NCBI GenBank assembly: GCA_030527825.1
Contig: JAUNAC010000001.1
Coordinates: 868,001-932,000 of the forward strand
Direction of reading: 5' to 3'
DNA: 64,000 nucleotides
DNA from: Lautropia sp.
GTDB lineage: Bacteria > Pseudomonadota > Gammaproteobacteria > Burkholderiales > Burkholderiaceae_E
Position 1 is the stretch's first letter. Every line of letters begins with the position of its first letter. Both the position numbers and the translations under genes were made by a program. The notes under the pieces were generated by a model, which worked only from the letters and a program-made list of their open reading frames with translations, was not told the DNA's origin and made no database searches. Positions 36,506 to 45,627 of this stretch are shown here, piece after piece.

Positions 36506-39010
36506 TCAGAAGTCATACCTGAGTGTGGCGTTGATGTTTCTTGGTGCGCCGTAGGTATGCTCATACAGATTTGTTCGATATGCCTTGTCGAACAGGTTTT
36601 CAATGTTGAGCATGAGGCTGAGATTTCCAGTAAATCTGTAGCCGAGCATTAAATCGAAGACCGCATAGCCTTTTTGTGAGTAGAGAGCGCGCAAAGATTC
36701 AATCTCCCCGCTGTCATACGTCTTGCTCTGCCAGGTGGCACCGCCACCGAGTGTCAGTTGCTGTAGGTTGGTGGGGCTCCAGCTGGTAAATAGCTTGAAG
36801 AAATCCCGGGGTTGCTGTGAATTCAGCAGGGTGTGGTTGCTGTCATATGTGCGCATGCGGGTGAATCCGCCCTGAATTTTCCAGCGGGGGCGGATTTCCC
36901 CTTCTATCTCCAGCTCCCAGCCGCGCCCCTTGACATTGTCTATCCCTACATATGCGGTATGCAGGCCATCAGGAGTGCGTTTGTTGCCATCAGGCACAGC
37001 CAGGTTGTCGCGTTTGACCTGGAACACGGATATGCTGGCATTCAGTCGGCCACCGTACCACTCGCCTTTTAGCCCAGCCTCCACATTGCTGCCAACTTCA
37101 GGATCGAGCTGGTGGCCCAACACGTCCTGGGCGTTTTGCACTTTGAAAATGGAGGTGTAACTGGCGTAGGGTGAAAGATTGTCCGTGGCATCGAACACGA
37201 TCCCGTAATATGGTGTGAATACGCCGTGCTCTCTGAGGTGCTGGACATCGTTAAAGGTTCGGTTTTCGTATTTGTTGCTCCAGTTGCTCCAGCGCGTCCC
37301 GGCGAGCAGTGACAATTTATCGGTTGCACGGAAGCGGCTTGATACGAACACTGCAGACTGCTTGGTTTTATTGGTGATCGGGGCGTTTTTGACGTTGGCC
37401 CAATTGGGGCGTGGAGACTGCCTGTTCCACGTGTAGATATTTAGGTGTCGCCGGATCGTTCTGAGGTAGGTTGGGGTGTCTGTTTTGGATTGGTTTGCAA
37501 TCAATCCGATCGAAAGTTCATGTTTTCTGTCAAGTAGATGATACTGTCCATCCACTTTGAGGGTTACTGAGTCGGAGCTGCTGTCAGAACGCGTTTTGAG
37601 CATTTCCAAGTCAAAGTCACCATTTCTGCGCGGCAGGTGCTGTCGGCGCTGTCCGCCCTTCTCGCTGTCATAGGTGAGTTCGTAATGGCTGTAATTGAAC
37701 GAGGCTTTCCAGTCGTCCGCTATGCGGTAGGTGATTGCGCCCGAGCCACCAACCCGCTTGCTCTCGAAATAGCTCCAATCGACTTGCGGGTTACTTCTGC
37801 GGCTAAAAAACAATGGGGTGCCATCTCGGGCTGCAATGGCATAACCGTTGCCCCCGGCGCCACCTGTACTGTGATTGCGGTTTGCATCCAGTTGCAGGGT
37901 AGCCAGCAGGCGGTTCGTCAAGTCAGTTTCCAAAACCCCGTAGCTTGAAATTTTGTTGTATCGGTAGCCTTCGTGCCAATCGCCTCCGGCGTCGTAGGTG
38001 CTGACCAGTCGCCCTCGTAGCTGACCTGACTGACTCAGTGGGCCGCCAATGTCCACGGTAGTCCGGTGTTGGCCCCAGTGGCCGGCTGACTGGGACAGCG
38101 ATCCCAGAAGTTCCCGGGTTGGCCGCTTGTGTGTGAGCGCGACCGTCCCTGATGGTTCGCCTGCACCGCTGAGCAAACCCGTTGCACCACGCACTACAGT
38201 GACAGTTTCGTAAGCGGCAGAGTCAATGGATGACAGACCCTGGTAGGCATCTTGCGATACGGCTGCACTGGCAGTTGGCGCCCCGTCAAGCATATAGTTC
38301 TGCAAGAGATAGCCACGGGAATAAATCTCGTCGATACCGCCGACCGAGGGTTTTGAAATGCTGATGATGCCTGGTGCCTGTGCCACGGCAGAAGCCACAT
38401 TGGTGATGTTGGCATCTTCCATCAAGTTGCTTGTTATGACGGAGATGGACTGTGGTGTCTGACGCGTGGACAACGTCATGCCTGTGGCTGCATTAATGCT
38501 GTTGGAAGCGTAATTTCGTGCCGCAACTACATTCACAGTATCAAGAACATAAACATCCGAATTTGCCGATTTTGATTTTGTAGCCGGCATGCCCAGCGTG
38601 TAGCTGCCATCGCCTGATGGTGCTGCCTGTAAGCCGGTGCCATCCAGCAATTGGTGCAATGCCGCGTCGTGGTTGGACGCCCCGACCACGCCACGTGTTG
38701 TGAGCTTGTTGATGGAGGCGGGATCGTATTTCAGTTTGATGCCCGTCTCGAGACTGAATTGAAGGAGCGCCTGACTGAGTGGGCCTGCAGGAATTTCCAA
38801 TGGATGGACGTCACTTGCAGACGGAATGGCAGGGGATGCGCTAACGCTCGCCGCTGGAAGTACCGTGTTGATAATCGCAATGCTGCTCAGAAGCGTATGA
38901 ATCACGGATGCTGATCGTTTGCGAGCAAATTGGACAGCAACGACAGGCTCCGGACTGAGCGTGAACCGCTTTCCAGCACGTAATGCATGGGAACGGATTG
39001 AGAGGGGCAT
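36506..39010 (-). CDS. TonB-dependent siderophore receptor with N-terminal signalling domain
   Basis: An 834-residue outer-membrane receptor of the FpvA/FhuE type. Order: long signal region ending near residue 60; STN (secretin and TonB N-terminal) domain at about 70-135 (LSQALLQFSLETGIKLKYDP, LLDGTGLQA); plug domain with RQTPQSISVITSNLMEDANI and VTVVRGATGLLSGAGEPSGTVALTHKRPT, each split by residue position near 185 and 270; then the barrel, ending in the family pattern NATLRYDF with the terminal Phe. An STN domain usually signals to a FecR-like anti-sigma factor, but none is present here. The promoter region has a Fur-like box at 39065-39083. Confidence 0.93.
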   Translation of the reverse strand: MPLSIRSHALRAGKRFTLSPEPVVAVQFARKRSASVIHTLLSSIAIINTVLPAASVSASPAIPSASDVHPLEIPAGPLSQALLQFSLETGIKLKYDPASINKLTTRGVVGASNHDAALHQLLDGTGLQAAPSGDGSYTLGMPATKSKSANSDVYVLDTVNVVAARNYASNSINAATGMTLSTRQTPQSISVITSNLMEDANITNVASAVAQAPGIISISKPSVGGIDEIYSRGYLLQNYMLDGAPTASAAVSQDAYQGLSSIDSAAYETVTVVRGATGLLSGAGEPSGTVALTHKRPTRELLGSLSQSAGHWGQHRTTVDIGGPLSQSGQLRGRLVSTYDAGGDWHEGYRYNKISSYGVLETDLTNRLLATLQLDANRNHSTGGAGGNGYAIAARDGTPLFFSRRSNPQVDWSYFESKRVGGSGAITYRIADDWKASFNYSHYELTYDSEKGGQRRQHLPRRNGDFDLEMLKTRSDSSSDSVTLKVDGQYHLLDRKHELSIGLIANQSKTDTPTYLRTIRRHLNIYTWNRQSPRPNWANVKNAPITNKTKQSAVFVSSRFRATDKLSLLAGTRWSNWSNKYENRTFNDVQHLREHGVFTPYYGIVFDATDNLSPYASYTSIFKVQNAQDVLGHQLDPEVGSNVEAGLKGEWYGGRLNASISVFQVKRDNLAVPDGNKRTPDGLHTAYVGIDNVKGRGWELEIEGEIRPRWKIQGGFTRMRTYDSNHTLLNSQQPRDFFKLFTSWSPTNLQQLTLGGGATWQSKTYDSGEIESLRALYSQKGYAVFDLMLGYRFTGNLSLMLNIENLFDKAYRTNLYEHTYGAPRNINATLRYDF

Positions 39011-39064
39011 ATGGAACCTTCAAGGGTATAAGTAATAACAGGCAATCAGGGCAGAAATTCTAAT

Positions 39065-39083
39065 GCTAATGATTCTTAATACA
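39065..39083 (-). promoter_or_regulatory. Fur-box-like site before the siderophore receptor gene
   Basis: GCTAATGATTCTTAATACA matches the Fur consensus at 12 of 19 positions, best in TAATGAT. It is 55 bases before the start at 39010, suggesting iron repression. Confidence 0.55.
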
Positions 39084-39708
39084 ATGAAACGCCAAAAACT
39101 GTCCTTCAATTGACATTTTGTATTCTTGGTTCTTTCGGCTGTTCCTGATCACCCAACCTGGCCGCAGCGCATACGGATGCAGTTTGCCCGTTGGGTGGCT
39201 GCTTAAGCCTAAAGTATGGGAATCAGTCCTGCGAAGTCAATTGCCCGGAATATCGCAGTGGTTTGGGGGGGACATTTTGCCGACGAATGGCAGTCGGCCG
39301 GGGGACGCAACAATGAATTGGACATGCCTGTCTGAAACTGCTGCAGACAGTCAGGGGGCATCTGCGTCCAGTCCTGAGGGCCTGGTTTTTCGTGATGATT
39401 GTGCAGGCGTCATGTTCAGATTTGATCGCCCGTTGCCGATAGCGGCAATCAGGTGATCATTTCACAGGTGATCATTTCAGGTGGGTGTCTGCGCCTGTTT
39501 CTGAACGGCCTGTGATGCCAGACTCAATGAATGGAAGTTAAGTGGGCAGAAAGCTGGATGCTATGCCACATGCTCGATTTGTGGTGGTAACTCGAGGCTG
39601 GTTCTGGCTTCCCGTTCGAGGGTATGGTTGTCTGTATTGGGGACGAGGCATGTCACCCATCTGTGTCCGGGCCTACGCCAGACAACCCATGTGCTTGATG
39701 TTTCCAGC
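39084..39708. other. Stretch of about 620 bases without a recognisable gene
   Basis: The only longer frame (39118-39456, plus) has no protein-like composition or start signal. A 15-base direct tandem repeat lies at 39450-39479. Otherwise nothing is visible. The 3' end of tRNA-Pro faces this stretch. Confidence 0.5.
39450..39479. repeat. Tandem duplication of a 15-base unit, CAGGTGATCATTTCA
   Basis: Two perfect adjacent copies in non-coding DNA. Each contains the palindrome TGATCA. No gene or known site overlaps it. Confidence 0.8.
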
Positions 39709-39785
39709 TGGTCGGGGTGAGAGGATTCGAACCTCCGGCCTCTACGTCCCGAACGTAGCGCTCTACCAGGCTAAGCTACACCCCG
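39709..39785 (-). tRNA. tRNA-Pro(CGG)
   Basis: A 77-base cloverleaf: acceptor CGGGGTG pairs with CACCCCG, anticodon stem CTACG/CGTAG with loop TTCGGGA gives anticodon CGG (codon CCG), and the T arm GGAGG-TTCGAAT-CCTCT is standard. The CCA end is encoded (39709-39711). It follows the ispB stop by 18 bases on the same strand, so co-transcription is likely. Confidence 0.97.
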
Positions 39786-39803
39786 ACTGCCCTGCTGCAA
39801 ACT

Positions 39804-40874
39804 TCACTTGTTTCGCGATACAGAGTAAGACGCCAAGTATAGCAGAGCTTCAAGATATTGGGATGCCGGCATGTCGGCCAGTGCTTCACGGGCGCGTTGG
39901 GATTCCTGCTCGGCAAGGCGACGGGCGTAGCCAAGGGCGTCGCAGCGCTGGATGGCCTGATGAATGAGGTCGAAGTGTTCGGTTTCACCAGTGAGAATGG
40001 CCTGTCGGACAATATCCCTGTCTTCTGGCGAGCCGATTTCCATAACCCGGATGAGTGGCAGTGTGGCCTTGCCCTCGCGCAGGTCATCGCCGATGTTCTT
40101 GCCCATGGTTTCCCGTTCACCGGAATAGTCCAGCACGTCATCAATGATCTGAAAGGCGGTACCGAGATGACGGCCATAGGTGGCAGCCGCTTCTTCCAGG
40201 GTCGGCGTGGCACCTGCCAATATGGCGCCGATGCGCGCCGATGCTTCAAATAGCTTGGCGGTCTTGAATCGGATGACCTGCAGGTAGGCGGCTTCGTCGA
40301 CGTCGGGGTCGTTGCAGTTGAGAAGCTGGAGTACTTCGCCTTCGGCGATGACGTTGGTCGCGTCAGCCAGGGTCTTGAGGACGCTGAGCTGCTCGACTTC
40401 CACCATCATCTGGAATGAACGGGAATAGAGAAAGTCTCCGACCAGGACAGATGCGGCATTGCCGAACTGGGCGTTGGCGGTGGGGGCTCCCCGCCGCAAG
40501 GTAGATTCATCGACGATGTCGTCATGCAGCAGCGTGGCGGTGTGGATGAACTCCACGACTGCGGCCATCAGCCAATGATGTCCCAGGGCACGCTGGGCGT
40601 CGCTTTGTCCGTAGCCTAGCGCACGGGCAAAGACGGTCAGGAGTACGGGTCGGAGCCGCTTGCCACCGGCGCCGATGATATAGCTGGCGATGGTGCGTAT
40701 GAGGGCGACGGGGCTGTCGAGACGTTCCTTGATGACCCGATCGACTTCGGCGAGATCGTCAGAGATGATCGGGTATGCGTCGTAGGGTTTCAAGATGGAC
40801 GAGGGGTTGCGTTGACCTGACCAAGGTGTCCGGATCGCTGGCACCCGTATGGGGCAGGAGGCGGACGTCGCCAT
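39804..40874 (-). CDS. ispB: Polyprenyl (octaprenyl) diphosphate synthase IspB
   Basis: A trans-prenyltransferase that builds the ubiquinone side chain. Both aspartate-rich motifs are present: LLHDDIVDESTLRRG (first) and FQIIDDVLDYSG (second), with GGKRLRPVL near the N-terminus and KTAKLFEASARIGAILAG in the middle. At 356 residues the chosen start (ATG 40874) gives about 27 residues more than the usual beginning near KPYDAYPIISDDL, so a downstream start such as the TTG before KPYD is possible. It is divergent from rplU, a common arrangement in proteobacteria. The final chain length cannot be read from the sequence. Confidence 0.94.
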   Translation of the reverse strand: MATSASCPIRVPAIRTPWSGQRNPSSILKPYDAYPIISDDLAEVDRVIKERLDSPVALIRTIASYIIGAGGKRLRPVLLTVFARALGYGQSDAQRALGHHWLMAAVVEFIHTATLLHDDIVDESTLRRGAPTANAQFGNAASVLVGDFLYSRSFQMMVEVEQLSVLKTLADATNVIAEGEVLQLLNCNDPDVDEAAYLQVIRFKTAKLFEASARIGAILAGATPTLEEAAATYGRHLGTAFQIIDDVLDYSGERETMGKNIGDDLREGKATLPLIRVMEIGSPEDRDIVRQAILTGETEHFDLIHQAIQRCDALGYARRLAEQESQRAREALADMPASQYLEALLYLASYSVSRNK

Positions 40875-41000
40875 GACACCATGATGGTAAACAGGGCGGC
40901 CCTGGAAAAGCTCTGATTATATGGGCGTATGGCCGAGACCGATGAGCTGTCGCAGATTTTGGTGCGGCTGGACGGTTTGCCCCGGTCGGGCGGCCCATGT

Positions 41001-41030
41001 TTGACTGGTAATGGATGAGGATTCTATAAT
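41001..41030 (+). promoter_or_regulatory. Sigma-70 promoter for rplU-rpmA
   Basis: TTGACT, 18 bases, TATAAT: near-perfect -35 and -10 elements, 50 bases before the rplU start codon. The spacing and position fit a strong ribosomal protein promoter. Confidence 0.85.
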
Positions 41031-41079
41031 TCCAGGTTGCGTCCTCCCGGGTGGGATGGCGCGTCATTTGGAGGTTTCC

Positions 41080-41430
41080 ATGTACGCGGTCATAAAAACC
41101 GGCGGCAAGCAATACAAGGTTGCTGCTGGCGAAAAAATCAAGGTAGAACAGATATCCGCAGACATCGGGGCCGGCATCGAAATCGATCAGGTACTGGCCG
41201 TCTATGACGGTGATCAGGTGAAGATCGGGGCGCCGCTAGTGGGGGGTGCAAGTGTGTCGGCTGTCGTGCTGTCTCAAGGACGTCACAAGAAAGTGCGCAT
41301 TTTCAAGATGCGCCGGCGCAAGCACTATCAGAAGCGCCAGGGACATCGCCAGAATTACACGGAACTGTTCATCACTCAGGTATCGTCTGAGCTGGGAACG
41401 GCCAAGGCCGAGGCGCCCGCAGCAGCCTGA
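41080..41430 (+). CDS. rplU: 50S ribosomal protein L21
   Basis: A 116-residue ribosomal protein that binds 23S r[17 protein letters not shown] at the start and [21 protein letters not shown] near residue 80 are diagnostic. There is an alanine-rich C-terminal tail (AKAEAPAAA). GGAGG precedes the ATG at 41080; an upstream in-frame start at 41011 lies in the promoter and is rejected. rpmA follows after 72 bases. Confidence 0.98.
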   Translation: MYAVIKTGGKQYKVAAGEKIKVEQISADIGAGIEIDQVLAVYDGDQVKIGAPLVGGASVSAVVLSQGRHKKVRIFKMRRRKHYQKRQGHRQNYTELFITQVSSELGTAKAEAPAAA

Positions 41431-41502
41431 GGGCTGCCGGGTCAGATCAACCAAACCCTGTCTTTGTTTCGGTGACAGGGCATTTCGTGCAGGTAATCAG
41501 AC

Positions 41503-41775
41503 ATGGCACAGAAGAAAGGCGGCGGCTCTACGCGAAATGGTCGCGATTCCAAGCCCAAGATGCTGGGTGTCAAGGCTTATGGTGGTCAGTTTGTTTCGGC
41601 TGGCTCCATTATCGTCCGTCAACGCGGCACCCGGGTTCATGCGGGGCGCCACGTCGGGATGGGCAAGGATCATACGCTGTTTGCACTGATTGACGGTGTG
41701 GTGACATTCGGTATTGCCGGGCCAAGAAACAACAAAGTGGTCAGTATTACCCCGTCGATGGCCGAAGCAGCCTGA
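41503..41775 (+). CDS. rpmA: 50S ribosomal protein L27
   Basis: A 90-residue ribosomal protein near the peptidyl transferase centre. The N-terminus [16 protein letters not shown] and the phrase [20 protein letters not shown] are typical; there is no cleavable N-terminal extension as in Firmicutes. It is co-transcribed with rplU, and a strong terminator follows at 41796. Confidence 0.98.
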   Translation: MAQKKGGGSTRNGRDSKPKMLGVKAYGGQFVSAGSIIVRQRGTRVHAGRHVGMGKDHTLFALIDGVVTFGIAGPRNNKVVSITPSMAEAA

Positions 41776-41795
41776 GGCGCCCTGGCTTTGAATCT

Positions 41796-41821
41796 GCCCC
41801 GGACGACCGGGGCTTTTTTTT
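41796..41821 (+). terminator. Rho-independent terminator after rpmA
   Basis: Stem GCCCCGG/CCGGGGC with loop ACGA followed by eight T. It lies 20 bases after the rpmA stop and separates rplU-rpmA from obgE. Confidence 0.95.
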
Positions 41822-41960
41822 CGTCTGTTGGCGCCGTGTTTTACTGTTATTTTTCTGATTTCGCCAGCTGTTCTACGGCCAGGTCGCCAACATGGTGCGC
41901 TATGGCTGCTTGTTTGAATACTGGAACGGCGAGAGAGGACCGTGCTCTCTGCAGGAGTGA

Positions 41961-43076
<1,116 letters not shown>

Positions 43077-43237
43077 TCGTCAGGCCAAGTGCCTGGCTCA
43101 TGCCGGCTGTTTGGTTTTGGGCATGGCGCATTCGAGCGAATGGCCAGTCAATGCGTCTGTAGGCTGTTTATGGCCATTTGACGGGCCTTGTGAATATCTT
43201 CGTTGCTTATGCTGAAGGTATTTGCCATGATCGTTGC

Positions 43238-44803
43238 ATGAATGCAACGAATTTACGTGTCCTGGCCATATCCGCCCTGCTGGCCACAGGGCTGACCGCC
43301 TGTGGTGGTGGCGGTGGCGGCCATCGTGAGCCGCTCGGAGAAGGGGCGTCCGGGCAGTTTGCCCAGCAGTGCGCGCCGGACAATAAGCTGGCCAGAGACA
43401 ATGCGGGGCGTTTGTTGAAGGACTATCGCGAAGGTACGCGTCTCACTGAGCTGAGTTTCGTCCATGCCTATTTGCAGGAAAACTATCTTTGGTACGACGA
43501 AGTGCCCATGCTCAGTCCCGATCTGCCGGCCTACCGTCAGGTGGGTTATCAGGAGGGGATGACCAACTGGTTCAAGGCGCAGTTGTCCAGCAAGCTGAAC
43601 CCGGATGGATTGCGCAGAGACCGGTTCAGCTTTGCCATGCCGACAGCCGAATGGACGGCGCAGTCCAGGACTGGGGCCCCCAGCACCTATGGCATGGATA
43701 TCGGCATTCTGAGGCAAGAGGTACCACGGGATCTGCGGGTCGTCCTGGTGATGCCTGATACCCCGGCAGCCCGGCAGCGGGTGAGCCGGGGAGACCGTTT
43801 GTTATCGGTGGTGACTCCGGCGGGCAAGCGGATTGATGTGGTCAATACGCAGGATCCGGCTGATCTGGACGTGTTGATGCAGATCCTTTTTCAGGCCAGG
43901 GATGGGGAAGAGGCCCAGTTTGAATTCGATCCCGCGGCTGAAGATGGAGAGCAGCGCAGAACGGTGGCGCTCAGCGCCGGACAGTATCAGGCGCCGCCTG
44001 TGCAGGCGGCCCATGTGCTGTCCACGGCTACTGGTGGCAAGGTGGGGTATCTGATGTTCAACGGATTCAACCTCGCGACCGAAGCCCAGTTGATCAAGGC
44101 CGTGACCGATATGAAAGCGCAGAACGTGTCGGATGTGGTGGTGGATCTGCGCTATAACGGCGGCGGGTATCTGTATCAATCGGCAGAGTTGGCGTACATG
44201 CTGAGTGATTCGACGCTGAGTCGTGGCAAGGTGTTCGAGCGCCTGAAATACAACGACAAGCGCAAGAAGGAAGAAAGTCAGTTGCCATTCATTGCTGTGG
44301 CCAGTGGCAACGAAGGGACCGAGACGAAGGCCAATCAGGCGCTGCCCAGTCTGGGATTGCGGCGAGTTTATGTCCTGACCGGGATCAATACCTGCTCGGC
44401 CAGTGAGTCGCTCATCAACGGGCTGCGCGGCATTGACGTAGAGGTCATCCAGGTTGGCAGTACCACCTGTGGCAAACCCTATGGCTTTACGGCGCATGAC
44501 AACTGCGGTATGTCATACTTCCCCATTGAATTCAATGGGGTCAACGACAAGGGTGCAGGTGGCTTCGATGCCGGCTTTTCGCCGACCTGTTTTGTTGCCG
44601 ATGATCTGCAGCATCAGCTGGGTAGTGCACAGGAAGCGTTGCTGGCTACCGCGCTTTTTCACCGGGAGCATGGACGGTGTCCGGTGGCCGGCGAGGCGCA
44701 GATCAAGCGGGCAGTGGATCAGGTATCCGGTGCTGCATCGCACGCTGCTGGCCCCATGCTGATGCGAACGCCTGCCCAGACTTCTTCTTTCCTGTTGCCA
44801 TGA
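43238..44803 (+). CDS. S41-family peptidase lipoprotein
   Basis: A 521-residue exported protease-like protein. The signal peptide ends in lipobox LTAC followed by a glycine-rich linker. The S41 core is present: VVVDLRYNGGGYLYQSAELAY and the catalytic Ser in TGINTCSASESLINGLRG (about residue 390), preceded by a PDZ-like region (DTPAARQRVSRGDRLLSV). Three cysteines near the active site (NTCSA, TTCGKP, DNCG) could form disulfides. The frame opens at 43178, but only the ATG at 43238 gives a signal peptide. It overlaps the next gene by four bases. Confidence 0.87.
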   Translation: MNATNLRVLAISALLATGLTACGGGGGGHREPLGEGASGQFAQQCAPDNKLARDNAGRLLKDYREGTRLTELSFVHAYLQENYLWYDEVPMLSPDLPAYRQVGYQEGMTNWFKAQLSSKLNPDGLRRDRFSFAMPTAEWTAQSRTGAPSTYGMDIGILRQEVPRDLRVVLVMPDTPAARQRVSRGDRLLSVVTPAGKRIDVVNTQDPADLDVLMQILFQARDGEEAQFEFDPAAEDGEQRRTVALSAGQYQAPPVQAAHVLSTATGGKVGYLMFNGFNLATEAQLIKAVTDMKAQNVSDVVVDLRYNGGGYLYQSAELAYMLSDSTLSRGKVFERLKYNDKRKKEESQLPFIAVASGNEGTETKANQALPSLGLRRVYVLTGINTCSASESLINGLRGIDVEVIQVGSTTCGKPYGFTAHDNCGMSYFPIEFNGVNDKGAGGFDAGFSPTCFVADDLQHQLGSAQEALLATALFHREHGRCPVAGEAQIKRAVDQVSGAASHAAGPMLMRTPAQTSSFLLP

Positions 44804-45378
44804 CCCTGTTGTCGCTGTCTTCTGTACGATTGTGTGCTTTGCTCTGCCGCCCGCTGGTGGCGGGGGCCGTCTTGACCGCAGCCCTGGCGGGCTGTGCCTC
44901 TCTGACGGCGGATCAGCCTGCACATCGCCGCGAATCACCAGAAGCAAGGGCGCTGCGTGAAGGGGGGCAGCAGGACAGGATTGACGAGCAGCGGGAAAAG
45001 GCTTCCGAGCTGCTGCGCCAGGATCCCGGCGTATCACTGTCGGACCTGCCGCCGGCCCGTCTGGCAGTCCAGACCAACGCGACTTGTCTGGCGGCCATTG
45101 AAACGGTCGCCGAGCGTTTCAGCGGCCGCCGGGTCATGCTGGGTGATGCCGCCTTTGTGGACAGCAGTGATCTGGTGCTTGATCAGGTGTTTCAGCGTGA
45201 CGACAAGGGGCAGCTGCTGGATGGCAAGCGTGGTCAGCCCCGGCCTTTTGTCCTGCAACTGCGCTTTGGTCCGCGTGGTTGCATGGCCGTGGTGCCGGCA
45301 CAGTCTTCCGCTGTGTTGCCGGTACCAGGTTCACAGCTTCTGCGCGAGTGCCGCTGTCTGACACCTCCTGCACATTGA
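44800..45378 (+). CDS. Lipoprotein of unknown function coupled to the S41 protease
   Basis: A 192-residue protein with lipobox LAGC at about residue 31 and then a charged, helical stretch (EARALREGGQQDRIDEQREKASELL, split near residues 45-70). The C-terminal half holds four more cysteines (NATCLAAIE, PRGCMAVV and ECRC). Its ATG lies in the stop of the S41 gene (ATGA), so translation is coupled. I do not recognise a family. The coupling suggests a partner or substrate of the protease; this is inference. Confidence 0.75.
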   Translation: MTLLSLSSVRLCALLCRPLVAGAVLTAALAGCASLTADQPAHRRESPEARALREGGQQDRIDEQREKASELLRQDPGVSLSDLPPARLAVQTNATCLAAIETVAERFSGRRVMLGDAAFVDSSDLVLDQVFQRDDKGQLLDGKRGQPRPFVLQLRFGPRGCMAVVPAQSSAVLPVPGSQLLRECRCLTPPAH

Positions 45379-45627
45379 GGGCCGGGGCTGCGGTCTGCTC
45401 CCCGTGTTTGGCGGCCGGCAATAGCTCTGCGATAATGCCCGGTTCGGGGATGAGAGAATCAGACCCGAATGGCTGGCCGCAGCTACCGTCTGGTAGTGCG
45501 CCTGTCCGCATGGCCTGAGAGCCATTCTTTCCCCTTCAAGAAAGAATCTGACCCGTTCGCTGCAATAATGGCGGCGCCTTTTCTGTCAGGTTCACTTTTT
45601 CCCGGCAGCGCTGGCTGCCGCAGCTAC

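Noticed and set aside
39118-39456. 112-codon plus-strand frame before tRNA-Pro
   Set aside because: It has no credible start signal or family similarity and lies in a region with no neighbouring plus-strand transcription.
39709-39785. tRNA-Pro as attachment site of an integrated element
   Set aside because: There is no integrase gene and no copy of the tRNA 3' end near the other border (3.0-3.2 kb); only a few bases around 3015 resemble it.
41455-41480. Hairpin CCCTGTC/GACAGGG between rplU and rpmA as a terminator
   Set aside because: The loop is 11 bases, the stem only 7 and no T run follows; rpmA must be co-transcribed.
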